64,000 nt of DNA from Acytostelium subglobosum LB1 (GCF_000787575.1 NW_012236522.1:372001-436000), one strand, 5' to 3'. Shown: positions 24,164 through 35,601, numbered from the stretch's first letter. Notes: a model not told the origin generated them from the sequence alone. Translations and numbers: made by a program.

Positions 24164-26243
24164 ATGAGCTATTTGATGAAATTGAAGCTCAGTTTAACCA
24201 AGATGCTCTTACAAAGGGTGCAGCAAGCACCCTTTAACAAGTCATTAATAGTCCCCTATCAACAGGGTATACTATCAGTAGGCCAACAAACTCATCAACA
24301 ACAAAATCATCCAATAACTTCATCATTATCGTCAAACAATAATAATATTTATGGTCAACTCAAAGGTGCATCATTGTACACATCACCATTCACACCTGGT
24401 CTCATTGGAAATCAACTACATTCTTCATCATGCGACCATGGCACAATGCACAGACCTCACTATTACTCCTCGATCAGCAATTTGATGGGATCGGTCAGAT
24501 CATCAATCGTGACGCCCAAGCGTGCTGATGACGACGCCGACTTCTCTTTGTTCAAACAATGGAGAGCACCGATCGCCACAAACAACAACAACAATCACAC
24601 TGGCAAAGTGATGACAACAACTGCTATAACGACACCTCTTCATTTAAGACATGAGGAGAGCCAAATCGTACCTCCACTCCATCAACTCCATAACGGAAGT
24701 CATCGTCCATTCACACTTCCCCACAAGAAAGGAGAGGAGGCTCAGAACTGTGTCAAGTTTGAAACTCATCGCTCCAATGTAACTACCATCCATCAATCAA
24801 TCAATCATTCGACATAAATTCCTGATTCAGTGGACCATGTGTTGGTATTGATGAGTTTGTTGGCCACTCACCATTCAATTGATTAATCATACTAATCCAT
24901 CAATCAATCAATCAAAGTACTTGGTAGAGTTGATTGAGGGTATCCTACCCAAGGAAATAATCAATGGATCAAAGATATTGGTCAAGATCACAGAGTATGT
25001 ATAATGGATTATGGATGAAAGGAACTATGATGTACATAGACACTAACCTTTTTTGCATGTGCCTGCAACAATCAATCAATCAATTTTTGTTTCCTTGTTT
25101 AATGCTGCTCGCTTGCACGTCCATTCACCTGGTATCCTGCATGTGATCTGGACAGACCTTCGCATCCAAACATTATCTATGTCAACTTCTCCACTGCCGT
25201 AAGAGCATACCAAGCACAAGAGTTCATGACCTACTGGAACGAGTACACTCCCACCAGCAACCGTATCAAATCCACCTTGATCAAGAAGTCATTGGACCCT
25301 CTCTACTCTATCAACTCTGTACAAATCGACTCTGTAAGTTGTACTCCTACTCTCCCTCATTCATCCAATCATTCAATCTAACACTAACTTATGATAATCC
25401 AGTTCCCAGAATACCCTATCCCAAGAAGTATCACTGTGATATCAAATGAGGAACAGGCAAAGAAGACCAATGAACTCTTACTTTATGGACTGAGACCAGC
25501 TGACATCAACTTTGCCAACAACATACAACTCGTAAGTGTGGATGATCATCGAGTGATCACATTCACATATCACTAACCATCAATCAACTTAGGGTATTAC
25601 ATATGAGTGGCATCACAAGGAGGTGAACAGTGATGAACCAAACTTCTACGTCGTTACAGTATGCAACCATGATCATTGTGTTGTGTATAACCTCAATGAG
25701 TTGAAGAAGGTGCCACAACAATTGATTGATATCTTGGAGTCCAAGTCCATTGGAAAAGTTGGCTACAATCATAGAATGGAGACACTAAAGTTTGAGAAAC
25801 AGTATGGTATCAAACTAAACAACTTTGAGGACCTCTCCAAGACACCAATAGTGATGAGATCCAAGCCCAAGACAATCAGAGCCATCACTGGATTGTTCCT
25901 TCGACAAAAAGTATGTAGTCCACGATCTACTGATCAAACATCCGTCCATCGTACTAACTTTAATTGATTGATCAAGCTTGGAAGGAATGATATCAATAGA
26001 TATGCCACTCCACAATCATTGATGTCCGAGAAGAGGATCCATCATTATGGTATGTCTGCATTGATGATGTTAATGATTGGAATCATTGCAGTCTGTTCTC
26101 ATACTAACCCATAATCAATTACCAAAATAGCACAACAAACCGATTGCATTCGCTCTTTGTTCTATGTACTAGAGAGCGACAAGGTAGACTTTAAACTTCA
26201 ATATGAAGAGGGTGACCATATTGACTACATAGAGGACGATTGA
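24164..26243 (+). CDS. Degenerate RNase D-like (3'-5' exonuclease fold) protein
   Basis: Seven exons: 24164-24778, 24918-24994, 25156-25333, 25403-25531, 25593-25910, 25977-26049 and 26131-26243; 500 residues. Exon 1 encodes a low-complexity N-terminus. The C-terminal 170 residues have the layout of a DEDD exonuclease: a beta hairpin (NFYVVTVCNHDHCVVYNL), a short IGKVGYNHRMETLKFEKQYG that corresponds to the KVG-D motif, then a Leu-rich turn and HHYAQQTDCIRSLFYVLES, aligned to the YxxxD motif. The acidic residues of motifs I and II are missing or shifted, so I expect a non-catalytic, RNA- or protein-binding role. The assignment is by eye. Confidence 0.65.
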
Positions 26244-26555
26244 CCAACATACTCCTCCTTGACCAGCCAGCCTCTCCTACTACCATTCATCGACAGCAAC
26301 TCTTGATTGGGCGATGTAGGTTTGGTCGGGAAGATATGTGATTCATTCATTGTATATACAATGTAAATAATAAACCTTTTAAGTTTCCAACTCAATCTTG
26401 CTTGAACAATTCCCCTCAATCTTAATTTCTCATTTCCAGGAGAAGACTGGTGCCAAACATTGAATTTGATGGACTGTCTAGGGGTCACATGAACATCTTA
26501 ATGAAGTCGACTTCAATAAGGCATACATTCATCAATGACAGAATAAGATAGAGAG

Positions 26556-27542
26556 ATGTCTAAAAGGAAGAGTAGCCAGGATGATAGTAATAGTAACAAA
26601 GTAGTGGACCCATTCGATGTAGATGATTATGATCCTTTTGCAGGTTGTGATGGTGCTGGCACTGGAGGAGGAGGAGATAATGATGATGATGGAGGTGCAG
26701 GAGGTGACCCAAGACAGTTCAACAAGTTCATCAGAAAGGTACAATTGGAGAAGAAGAAACTGAAGCAAGAGTTGGACAAGATGGCTCAGAAACAAGCTGG
26801 TACTGCAGACATCAGGTCATTCATGTCCAGAAAGTCATCCAGCAAGCCTCTCAATACACCCTCGACAGGTGTAACAATACAGTTGCCTCAGTCATCACTT
26901 GGTATACATAACAACAACAACAATAGTAGTAATAATACAGCTCAAACAATGAGTGATGCATTGACAACAACAACGACAACATCAACAACAACAAAGAGCT
27001 CACTGTTTGAGGAAGAGGTTGAAGATGAGTTCGACTCTGATAAGCACTTTCAGAACATGAGGAAGGAGAGACAGGACAAGCAGTCACAAATGGAAAAGTC
27101 AAAGATAGACAGTATCGTCACCAAGAAGCCAAAGGCAAAGAGTAGTAATAAGACATCAAATGCTGCAACAACATCAAATACAACAACAACAACAAATGGC
27201 AAAGCAAAGAGTAACATCGATGATACCCAAGATACAATCACCATGTTGATGATGCCAATCACAAGCACTCAATCATCAACATCTTCAACAACAACAACAA
27301 CAACAAACAAGAACAACATCAAGATCAATCCTCCACAACATCAAAATAACGGCAACAATAATGACATCAAGATGGATTATGACAAGATGATCGAAGAGAA
27401 GATGGCAACAATCAAAGGACACAAGGATGCGATTGACATGATCGAGAACCAACTGCACAATGCAACACAGAATCTCAAGAAGGAGCTCAAAGAGCTGGAC
27501 CATCTCTATCATCTTAAGGAACAACAGAAGATGCAACTGTAG
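26556..27542 (+). CDS. Low-complexity protein with C-terminal coiled coil
   Basis: Single exon, 328 residues. The start is acidic with repeated DPF (VVDPFDVDDYDPFAG), followed by a Gly/Asp run, a charged helix (FNKFIRKVQLEKKKLKQELD), then TADIRSFMSRKS, then Asn/Thr/Ser tracts. The last 60 residues form a coiled coil (IEEKMATIKGHKDAIDMIEN ... LKKELKELDHLYHLKEQQ). DPF peptides bind the AP-2 appendage and Eps15-type proteins, so an endocytic role is conceivable; DIRSFM resembles the DIRxFF peptide of RFC1-like DNA replication factors. Neither is strong. No family recognised. Confidence 0.7.
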   Translation: MSKRKSSQDDSNSNKVVDPFDVDDYDPFAGCDGAGTGGGGDNDDDGGAGGDPRQFNKFIRKVQLEKKKLKQELDKMAQKQAGTADIRSFMSRKSSSKPLNTPSTGVTIQLPQSSLGIHNNNNNSSNNTAQTMSDALTTTTTTSTTTKSSLFEEEVEDEFDSDKHFQNMRKERQDKQSQMEKSKIDSIVTKKPKAKSSNKTSNAATTSNTTTTTNGKAKSNIDDTQDTITMLMMPITSTQSSTSSTTTTTTNKNNIKINPPQHQNNGNNNDIKMDYDKMIEEKMATIKGHKDAIDMIENQLHNATQNLKKELKELDHLYHLKEQQKMQL

Positions 27543-28721
27543 CAGTCGTAGCAGTAGTAGTATAACATTACATCACTGACGCAGCTCATTAATGCTCGAG
27601 CACTACTCATGCACATCTTATGACATCGAGGTTGTAATTAATGTACCCAATCGAGTCTCGAATCGAATCGCCCTTCCCTGGGTGGGGGAGACCAGATCCA
27701 TCAGCCATCTCCATCGCAGTCCAAAGTAGGTCATGACCCGGGTGATCCAATGACCAAAGTTCGCGTTGGACCCTACTTTAGCGGTTGGACTGGACTACGC
27801 GAGTAGTTGTCCAGACAAACAAAGTCAGCTCAGTGTGTGATCTGATCGAGAAACACATAAACAACTTGTTGTTGTTGTTGCCGTACAAGTGTGGGTGACT
27901 CTGTTGGCTCAGCGGGAGACACTTGAGCAATGACCACCCCCCAGTTGACTCGTGGACGCCAACCCCTTGGCCCTGGAACCATCACTTTGCACCATCACCT
28001 ATTTTTGTAACGAATTGGTCGAAACATCCCGTAAAAATGTGTGCTTTGCATCAGATTCACACCTCACTCCCATACGATCTTGGTCGCAATTGCTGTGTTT
28101 TGTTTGGCAACTTTCCAAACTCAGTTCTAAGATTAGGATGGCACGATCACACCACACACACCAAGGACCTATGTTTGTTATCACTTCAAGTATTAGCCAT
28201 GTACCTGATACAGGTAGGCAAGCTGGTGAAGGATGTTAGCCACACACTCAGACGGGTTCCATCGGTGTTGAAACAGAAAGAGAGTCAGGTCACGCATGTG
28301 TCTCTCCCACTCAACTCAAACCTTTCATCTGAGGTGTCCTTGTCTAGGGCACCATCGTCCACTTGGCCAAAGGAACGCACGCGTCTCTATTTCTCGTCAC
28401 CGCCTCAACAACAGAGAGGACACACGCACAGACATACACGTGGATGAACAATCAACTGCCCATCCGTCCATCCATCCATCCATCTATCGATCCATCACTT
28501 ATTGTCAACATTAAACAATAGTAACTACTTCTTGTTTATCACTTAATAATCATTCTACACACTCAGCCCATTCTATATATATATATCTACACATCTTATA
28601 GCTGTTTAATTGTTTGTAAATAATCCATCAATCATCCATCCATCACCCATACAACAATCAATCAATCAATATCAACATCCCATCCCATCACATCACAGTC
28701 AATCAAACAAATATACAAACA
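27543..28721. other. Intergenic region with a foldable GC-rich segment
   Basis: About 1.2 kb. A GC-rich patch at 27660-27830 can form a long stem and inner hairpins (see findings). Beyond it are a short TTG run near 27866-27880 and two overlapping open frames (27923-28447) that lack conserved-looking content. The last 200 bases are AT-rich with CAAT and CATC repeats, the likely promoter of the Nudix gene. Confidence 0.5.
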
Positions 28722-30281
28722 ATGGTATTGTCACTTTGCGGAGGTGACTTGGGCTTCTCCAAGAGCACTATTATAATTCAAAGCGAGACGTTGTCCACAA
28801 CATATTTGAGCGGTGGCAATGAGGATAGTGACGCCATAGAGATGCAGCTAAAAAAATTGCAACCAATGTTTGACGACACAGACTATAATATGTTCAATAT
28901 GTTCCTCAATGATGGACAGCACACTGTTGAGACGGCCAAGACTCTGGCCGAGCTCTCACAGCAGTTGGGCAGGAAGCGTGATGACCGTCCCGTTGTCATG
29001 CTGCTCATCCACTGCTCGGCCAACACCGTGTTGGAGGATGTCCAGATGTGTCTGAGCGAGATTAGAGACACCAAACACTCTGCTGCATTCATCGTCGTCT
29101 ACATGGAGGGCACACGCTACAAAGACAACTCACGCTTCTCCATCGAGGCATCCAAGTTGATGCAGTCCGGCGCATCAATGGTCTCAGAAAAGTAAGTTAT
29201 ATTACTATTTTATTATTTTCCATGATCTTGTCTGGATCACAATCTAACATATATATATATATATCTTCGCTCCAAAAGTATGCAAGATGTACTTGGTATT
29301 GTTGCCGTGATGAGAAGATCAATGATGAGGAATGGTAGATACTCATGTTCACTCTGTAGACATGGTGGTCTAGCCACACACCTAAATAGACAAGACATGC
29401 GCGACCATATATTCCTGTTCCATCCATCCGAGGATGCTGACTCATTGACACATGTAAGTCACAATACTTCCAGCCTGCCACTCGCCATCAATCAAGTCCT
29501 AACATTCGCTCAATCAATCAATCAATCTTTAAAGAAAATGCCCAAATGCCCAATCTGCAAGCAGAACCCTCATAAGATGGGATCGCATCTGTATAGAGAG
29601 CATGGACCTGATGGATCACTGACTAATGAGTTGGTGGAGGATAAGCAAAGCTTTGTATATCCATTCTGTTTGGTGGTTGTGCGTAGAAAGAAGGACGGCA
29701 AGTTCTTGTTGGTGAACGAGATTGGCAAGATGGGTTGGTGGCTACCAGGAGGCAAGGTCCTGTTGGGCGAGTCCATCCAGACGGCCGCTATCCGCGAGAC
29801 CAAACAAGAGACCGGCATCGACATTGAGGTCAAGGGCATGCTGCGCATGGAGTACTCGCCACACACCAAGTTCTCCAGGATGCGTCTGATCCTCTACGCA
29901 GAGCCAATCAACGACGACCAGCTGCCCAAGTCCATCCCAGACTTTGAGTCGATTGGCGCCGCTTACGTCACACTCTCCGAGCTGAATCACATCCACCTGC
30001 GAGGCAAGGAGCCCAAGCTCTGGTTCAACTACGTCAACAGGGGCGGCGCAATCTTCCCCATCGACATGCTGACCGTCGAGAACTCCAAGCCCAGCTCCGA
30101 TCTATACAGTGGCAAGTCCGGCATCAAGTCCAGTGCAGGTACCGTTAGCAGTGGCAGTGGAAGCAGCACCAACGTCAGCAGCGGCGGCAGCAGTAGCAGC
30201 AGCAGCAACAAACAACAAAGAAAGAGCACTAACAATATTACACAAGAGGTGAATCAGATGGTCATCACCAGCAATCAGTAG
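28722..30281 (+). CDS. Nudix hydrolase-like protein with two Cys/His zinc-finger segments
   Basis: Three exons, 28722-29191, 29279-29453 and 29535-30281; 463 residues. The first 200 residues form an alpha/beta-looking domain (RPVVMLLIHCSANTVLEDVQ, SAAFIVVYMEG) of unknown type. Then come CSLCRHGGLATHLNRQDMRD, ending in an HIFLFH, and CPICKQNPHKMGSHLYREHG, two likely zinc-binding fingers. The Nudix fold starts at about residue 250; its box (residues about 288-310) reads GGKVLLGESIQTAAIRETKQ followed by ETGI. The box keeps the first Glu and RE but has Gln in place of the first Glu of the EE pair. A Ser/Gly tail ends the protein. Nudix enzymes cut nucleoside diphosphates linked to another moiety; the substrate here is unknown. 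Confidence 0.82.
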
Positions 30282-30826
30282 TCGTGATCGATATAATCAA
30301 TCAATCACACTAATGATGATGACCTCAAGCGCTACACCTCACACACCTCATTCACACAACACACAACATTCGTCGACGAAGACAAACCAGGAGGACTCTA
30401 TATATATCCCTGCCTCCTTCCTTCCATCCTTTCCTACACTTCCATATATGTACTTTACCAGGTCTGGCACCATCCTTCCTTACTTCCATCCATCCTACCT
30501 TCCTCCCTCCTTTTCCATCCATCCATCCTTCCTACCTTTTCCCTCCTTCCTTCCTTCCTTCCTCCTTTTTTTTCGCAATACAATACAATACCATTATCCC
30601 TAACCCTGTATCTTCCTTATTTATGTCTATTACTATTATTGCCAAACTATTCTATCAATTGTAAATGGAATGGTTCCAAACATGTTTGGAGTTAACAACA
30701 TGCATACAAAGTTTATTATATGCTTGTGAATGATCGGATTGTGATTGAACGATTGAATGAATAAATGATAAATGAATGAATAAATGATAAATGAATGAAT
30801 GAATGAATTGACATGTGATCCAAACA
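30282..30826. repeat. Convergent intergenic region with CTTC-rich low complexity
   Basis: Between the 3' ends of the Nudix gene and the small basic gene. Roughly 30408-30570 is a pyrimidine-rich run of CTTC/CCAT units, and 30755-30805 repeats AATGAATGAATA. No gene seen. Confidence 0.75.
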
Positions 30827-31132
30827 TTAGTCGCTTGAACGTCTGACCTTTTTTTTGCCACGAGTGTTTCCTTCCAGCTCGACCTCATCAAAGTCCATTG
30901 CCATTTTGTTCTTCTTCTCCTCCTCTTCAAGCTTTCTCTTCTTCTGTTGCTGTAACTTCTCCCTCTTCTTCTTTCTATCCTCATCAGCCATCTTCTCTCT
31001 CATCAAATCATATTGATACTCCTTCCTCCTAACAAGCTTATTCTTTGTCTTTGGCTATAACAGTGTCAAAGTGTCTATGTTAGTATAATTCATATATATA
31101 TTAATGATATAATCAATCCTAGTACATACCAT
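30827..31132 (-). CDS. Small highly charged protein with an ATG-only first coding exon
   Basis: Exon 2 (31054-30827) is open from its acceptor (TTATAG) and has no ATG in a good position; reading upstream across an intron with donor GTATGT leads to a bare ATG at 31132-31130. Joined, this gives 76 residues: MPKTKNKLVRRKEYQYDLMR, then a Lys/Arg/Glu helix and DFDEVELEGNTRGKKK before the end. The composition is that of a nucleolar or ribosome-biogenesis factor; no specific family recognised. The nearest neighbours are convergent (Nudix) and divergent (sorting nexin). The splice is inferred from signals only. Confidence 0.6.
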
Positions 31133-31855
31133 TATTAATTGATTATTACTTATTTGTTTGTTTAATGTTGGACTAGCTATCTCAAATGAATGTTGTGTCG
31201 TTTTATTGTTTTGACGAGTCGAACGAATCACCCACCACCTTCAACCCCATCAGCATTGTGAAGCACAATCAAGTTCCACCAACTACCTAATATTGATACA
31301 ATCAAATAGATAGTAGTTGTCTACACAACTGCCACTACAATCACGAGATTGAATAACTGAACTATCACCAATAATGGTTCAGGCTCAGGTAGTTGTAGAG
31401 AAGAACTGTTTCAATTCAAGTCTTAGTTGGAAGTCCTTATGTTGTAATTGTATACAATATACTAACTAACTAGTTATAACTTAGTTGCCTAGACTCGACT
31501 CGACTCGATTACTTACAATAAGATATTTATTTCTGAACCCAAATATAAATTAATTTAAATATAATAAGTAATTGGCATAAGAAGATGTGGTCGTTGATGT
31601 TGTCACTCAGGGTGTGTGGTGCTGGGCCTGGTCAAAAAAACAATAAGGCAAACACCAAACATACCTAGTCCAATTGGTCTCTTTTGCACAGATTTCAACT
31701 CCAACTTCACCCTTGCATTCATTCATTCCTCCACATCCATCCATCCATTCAAGGCAAGGGCCAACCACATCGATCTCCCATCTCTCTCTCTCTCTTTGTC
31801 ATAATTCCCCTTCTCTCTATCTCTCTCTCAACATATATATATTTATATATTTATA
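31133..31855. other. Divergent intergenic region
   Basis: About 720 bases between the starts of the small basic gene and the sorting nexin gene; expected to hold both promoters. It contains a (GACTC)n run near 31493-31507 and a TCTC-rich leader just before 31856. No gene seen. Confidence 0.6.
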
Positions 31856-33648
31856 ATGTCCAATTACAACAGCAACCTCTTGTTCAACACACAGATATCT
31901 TACGAGGATAGCAACTCAACATTCGTAAGTCAATTAGATTGATTGAGATGTTTGAATGACATGAATACCAACACATTTACATTTACAATCAATGATATAT
32001 CTTTAGACCTCAGAGGTATTGGATAGCGACCCTTCCAATCCATTCTTAAATCAACAAGTCAACACCACACCAGTGATTGTTCAACAGAAGGTATCCGCAC
32101 CATCGGCCTACCCACAAGTGCAACCAGAGTACTCTACAACAACAGTATCCTCGCACCCAACTCCACACAACTCCTTGAATCAATTCAGTGTAACTATCTT
32201 GAATGACTACGACTAAGTTCAGGCATAAGCTGACACACTCATTCAATCAATCAATCAAACAAATATAGTCATTGTCAATTGATAACAACAGACAATCAAC
32301 ATCACTGCGACATTCATTGCAGCCACCAAAGAACCCGAATCAAATGGATATTACCGTCACTGACCCAGAGAAGATTGGAGATGGCATGAATGCCTACGTC
32401 ACTTACAAGGTGAACACCATCTCTGTGCTGGCCGATCGTCCCGACTACAAGAAGGAGAACTCAGTCACACGCAGATACTCTGATTTCCTCTGGCTGAGGA
32501 ACGTCCTCAAGGAGACCAAGAGGGGAATCATCATCCCACCACTGCCAGAGAAGGCCGTTCTCAGTAAGTTGTTCAGGGGGATCATTCCAATTGACTCATT
32601 CCACTAACTCAATCAAACAGACAAATATAATAAGGAGTTCTTGGAGGTTAGAAGAAGAGAGTTGGAGAAGTTTATGAACAGGATTGCAGAGAGTGAATCA
32701 CTTGTACACTCAAGTGAGCTGGCCATATTCTTGGAGGCTCAGGACGAGCAGTTCAACACGGCCAAGTCTGCACGCCCATCAGGTGACAATATGGAGCAGA
32801 GCACTGTTCTCTCACCATCACAGCCCGAGTCCAAGGGCTTTGGAAAGATCACATCGTTCTTTGGAAACGCCGCCACGTCCATCAGCAACTTTGCCAGCGT
32901 GCAGCCAGTGCGCGAGCTCGACCCATGGTTCGATGACAAGAAGAGCTACATCGTGCAGCTGGACGCCAACTTGAGGCGTCTGGCCGAGTCAGTTGGCAAC
33001 GTCATCAGGAAGAGAATGGAGCTGGCCGCCGCAATTGGCGAGCTGTGCTCGTCAGGATTGACGTTCTCGTCGGGAGAGATTGCCCAGTCACAGGACATTG
33101 CCACCAGCATCCAGCGCATGACACAGGTCGAGACAAACATCAAGAACGGCATGGAGACACTCTCCAACTACGACACCTGCTACTTTGAGGAGGGTCTGAA
33201 CGACTACATCCGTGTGCTCAGCGCCGTCAAGGAGCTGCTCAACGACAGACTGGACGCACTGCTCAACTTCCAGAACCTCGAGAGAAAGGTCGAGGCTGCC
33301 CGCGACAAGGTCAACAAGGCCAGCGGCACCAAGAAGGACCAGGCACAGAAGGAGCTGGACGACGTACAGAGGAAGTGTGCCGATGCCAAGCAGGAGTTTG
33401 AGCGCATGAGTGCCACAACCAAGGTGGAGCTGGCTAGATTCGACTCGAAGCGTAACTACGAGGTCAAGAGAATACTCAGCTTCGTCATTCGCATGAACCT
33501 CGAGCATTTCCTCAAGGCCTCCGACTACTGGAGAGAGTTCCTCACCGAGCAGCATCAACACACCGATCCCAACTTTGAGACCAACAAGGCCTCCTGGGGT
33601 ACTACCTACAACAACAACAGCACTCAAGCCGCTACAACTACCAACTAA
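31856..33648 (+). CDS. PX-BAR sorting nexin, SNX1/SNX2/Vps5-like
   Basis: Exons 31856-31924, 32007-32189, 32269-32563 and 32621-33648; 524 residues. The N-terminal 110 residues are unstructured and hold an NPF tripeptide (residues 34-36), a ligand of EH domains. The PX domain follows (about 120-240), with RRYSDFLWLRNVLKE, the PPLPEKAV loop and EVRRRELEKFMNRI, which bind PtdIns3P. The C-terminal 230 residues form a helical BAR domain (LANLRRLAESVGNVIRKRM, KASGTKKDQAQKELDDVQRK). Vps5/SNX1/SNX2 make the membrane-bending half of retromer and recycle receptors from endosomes. A polypeptide of this length and layout fits that group well. Confidence 0.88.
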
Positions 33649-33916
33649 CTTATGGCTTTGAATGATTGATCGTTTCCTCCTCAACTCAACCCTGATATAC
33701 TACTTCGACCAATGATTAATACAAGAGTTGATATAGTGTATTACTATATATATATATTATCTCTATCTCGCCATCGAATTGTTGTGTCATTTGTGATTGA
33801 TCATGGTCCCAAAAACGATCGTTTTATTGTGTGGGCCAAGGTCCTTTAGAGGGTCCAAGAAGGAGGATCATTCATTTAATTGAACATCATCATCATAATC
33901 AATCAATCAATCAATC

Positions 33917-35043
33917 ATGCTTCGACATTGTATAAAGAGATTGGAGGGTATCCCATCAAACCAATCATCATCCTGTAACATCATCCAACATTATCTTCCA
34001 ACTACTAGACAGTTTAGTACAGCCAAGTCAACAGATGGAGCGATCAAGTCACGATCATATCTGATACCAACACTTAAGTATGTGTGTAGTCATGATCGAT
34101 ACAAGATGAGTAATGAACTCACCACCTCACCTCTCCACTCATCTTATGGACATCACAGAATCACCAACAACGTGCCATTCAAAGAGCTACTCAATCAGGT
34201 GGTGTCCAAAGTACAGCTTGCGCCTCAGTTCTACAAGAATGTTCCTATTGTCATTGATGTCAGTGGTATGTAGTCTTGTTCACATGTCTCGCACATCATT
34301 ATCATGATCAATCAAATGTGAGTTCGCTAACCACGAGAGGTTACCCTTCCAAAGAGAATAAGGAGATGGAAAGATCACAGTTTGAAGACTTGCTTAATGT
34401 TTGCTCAATGAATGGATTGGTTCCAGTTGGTGTGACAGGTCAATCACCATCGGATGCACTACAGGACGTACTGAATCGATACAGATTGCCAACAATATCA
34501 TCAGGTGGAAGGGCATCAGGCACACTCAAATCGACCACGACCACAGCGACAGCAACACCAACGGCTACCTCGTCTCCAACATCAAACTACTCATCACAGG
34601 CATCAGCAGAAGCTTCAGTTCATCATGAGGCATCACAATCACAACCATCACAATCATCATCTCCATTCACCAGTGCTCTCCACCCATCAAGACCCAATCC
34701 ACCAATGGTTATCAATCATTCATTGCGATCGGGACAGCAGGTGTATGCTGAGAACACAGACTTGATCATCATGGGCAATGTACACAGTGGAGCTGAGGCT
34801 GTGGCCGATGGAAACATTATAATCTTTGGAAGTCTGAAAGGACGTGCGGTGGCCGGACTGCAAGGTGACAAGTCTGCTAAGATCATTGCCAACAAGTTCC
34901 AGGCCGAACTTGTATCCATTGGACCCGCCTACCATGCCTGCGAGACCCTTCCACGCACGGTCAATCCAAACATACCCACAACAGTATCACTCAAGGATGA
35001 CAAGTTACTCTTTGCCTCTATCGATCCAAACACTGCGCAATAA
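33917..35043 (+). CDS. minC: MinC-like septum-site protein with mitochondrial-type presequence
   Basis: Two exons, 33917-34265 and 34340-35043; 350 residues. The N-terminus is basic and lacks acids for about 30 residues (MLRHCIKRL ... TTRQFSTAK), a mitochondrial presequence pattern with a plausible R-x-F/S cleavage site. A MinC N-domain-like part follows (FKELLNQVVSKVQLAPQFYK, NVPIVIDVSG) and then, after a Ser/Thr linker, the MinC C-terminal beta-helix (LRSGQQVYAENTDLIIMGNV, GAEAVADGNIIIFGSLKGRA, FQAELVSIG). Bacterial MinC blocks FtsZ assembly away from midcell, with MinD. Min proteins are reported in mitochondria of some protists. The intron itself shows the gene is nuclear. MinD and MinE are not in this window. 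Confidence 0.88.
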
Positions 35044-35115
35044 ATGGAATGGAATGTAACTCAATGAGAGTTGTAGTGTAGACTACACTCTGGGAAAGTA
35101 AGAGGTTCTTACACT

Positions 35116-35601
35116 TTACTTCAATCTGAGCATCAACTCAGTCAACAACTCCTCGTTGGCAACTTTACCGCATTCATTGAGGTAGAGCTCAAATGTTGGA
35201 TTCTGATCGTTCAGGATGAACTGGCGGCCAGATGTTGGGAACCAGGTCTCAAAGAACCATCTCCAGGCATTGGGTAGTCCTTCATAGGCGCCCTTGTACA
35301 AGTAGACGGCGTACTCGCCCTCGTGGAACTGGTAGGTGGAGATGGCAGGATCGACCAACTTGGTCTCGGGCTTGTGTGGCATGAAGCATGCCTTTGAACG
35401 GAGTTGAGCGGGTGGGTTGGTATCGGGATTGTCATAGTACAATCCAATGTACACTCCAGAGTCGTAGGACACCTTCTCAGTTTCGGCGATCTTGGCCAAC
35501 TTTCCAAAGACAGGTGCAATGGCTTCATAAGGACCAACATGGCTAATACCATAGAGTGTAGCCGCGGGCATTTTACGAATAGTGACTTGTTGAGTTGACA
35601 T
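35116..35601 (-). CDS. GyrI-like/AraC effector-binding-fold protein
   Basis: Single exon, 161 residues, no introns. Near the start, MPAATLYGISHVGPYEAIAP is the typical first strand and GPY turn of the GyrI-like small-molecule-binding domain. The second half has EGEYAVYLYKGAYEGLPNAW, then FETWFPTSGRQ and PTFELYLNE, matching the WLP-SG ... E-YLN pattern of SbmC/GyrI. In bacteria these bind small toxins or serve as effector domains of AraC regulators. I see no DNA-binding part. A domain-level match to bacterial proteins and the lack of introns suggest transfer, but eukaryotic members also exist. It is convergent with MinC, 72 bases away. Confidence 0.82.
   Translation of the reverse strand: MSTQQVTIRKMPAATLYGISHVGPYEAIAPVFGKLAKIAETEKVSYDSGVYIGLYYDNPDTNPPAQLRSKACFMPHKPETKLVDPAISTYQFHEGEYAVYLYKGAYEGLPNAWRWFFETWFPTSGRQFILNDQNPTFELYLNECGKVANEELLTELMLRLK

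Noticed and set aside
27923-28447. 174-residue plus-strand open frame
   Set aside because: No conserved-looking segment, unusual residue mix and a second overlapping frame in the same DNA.
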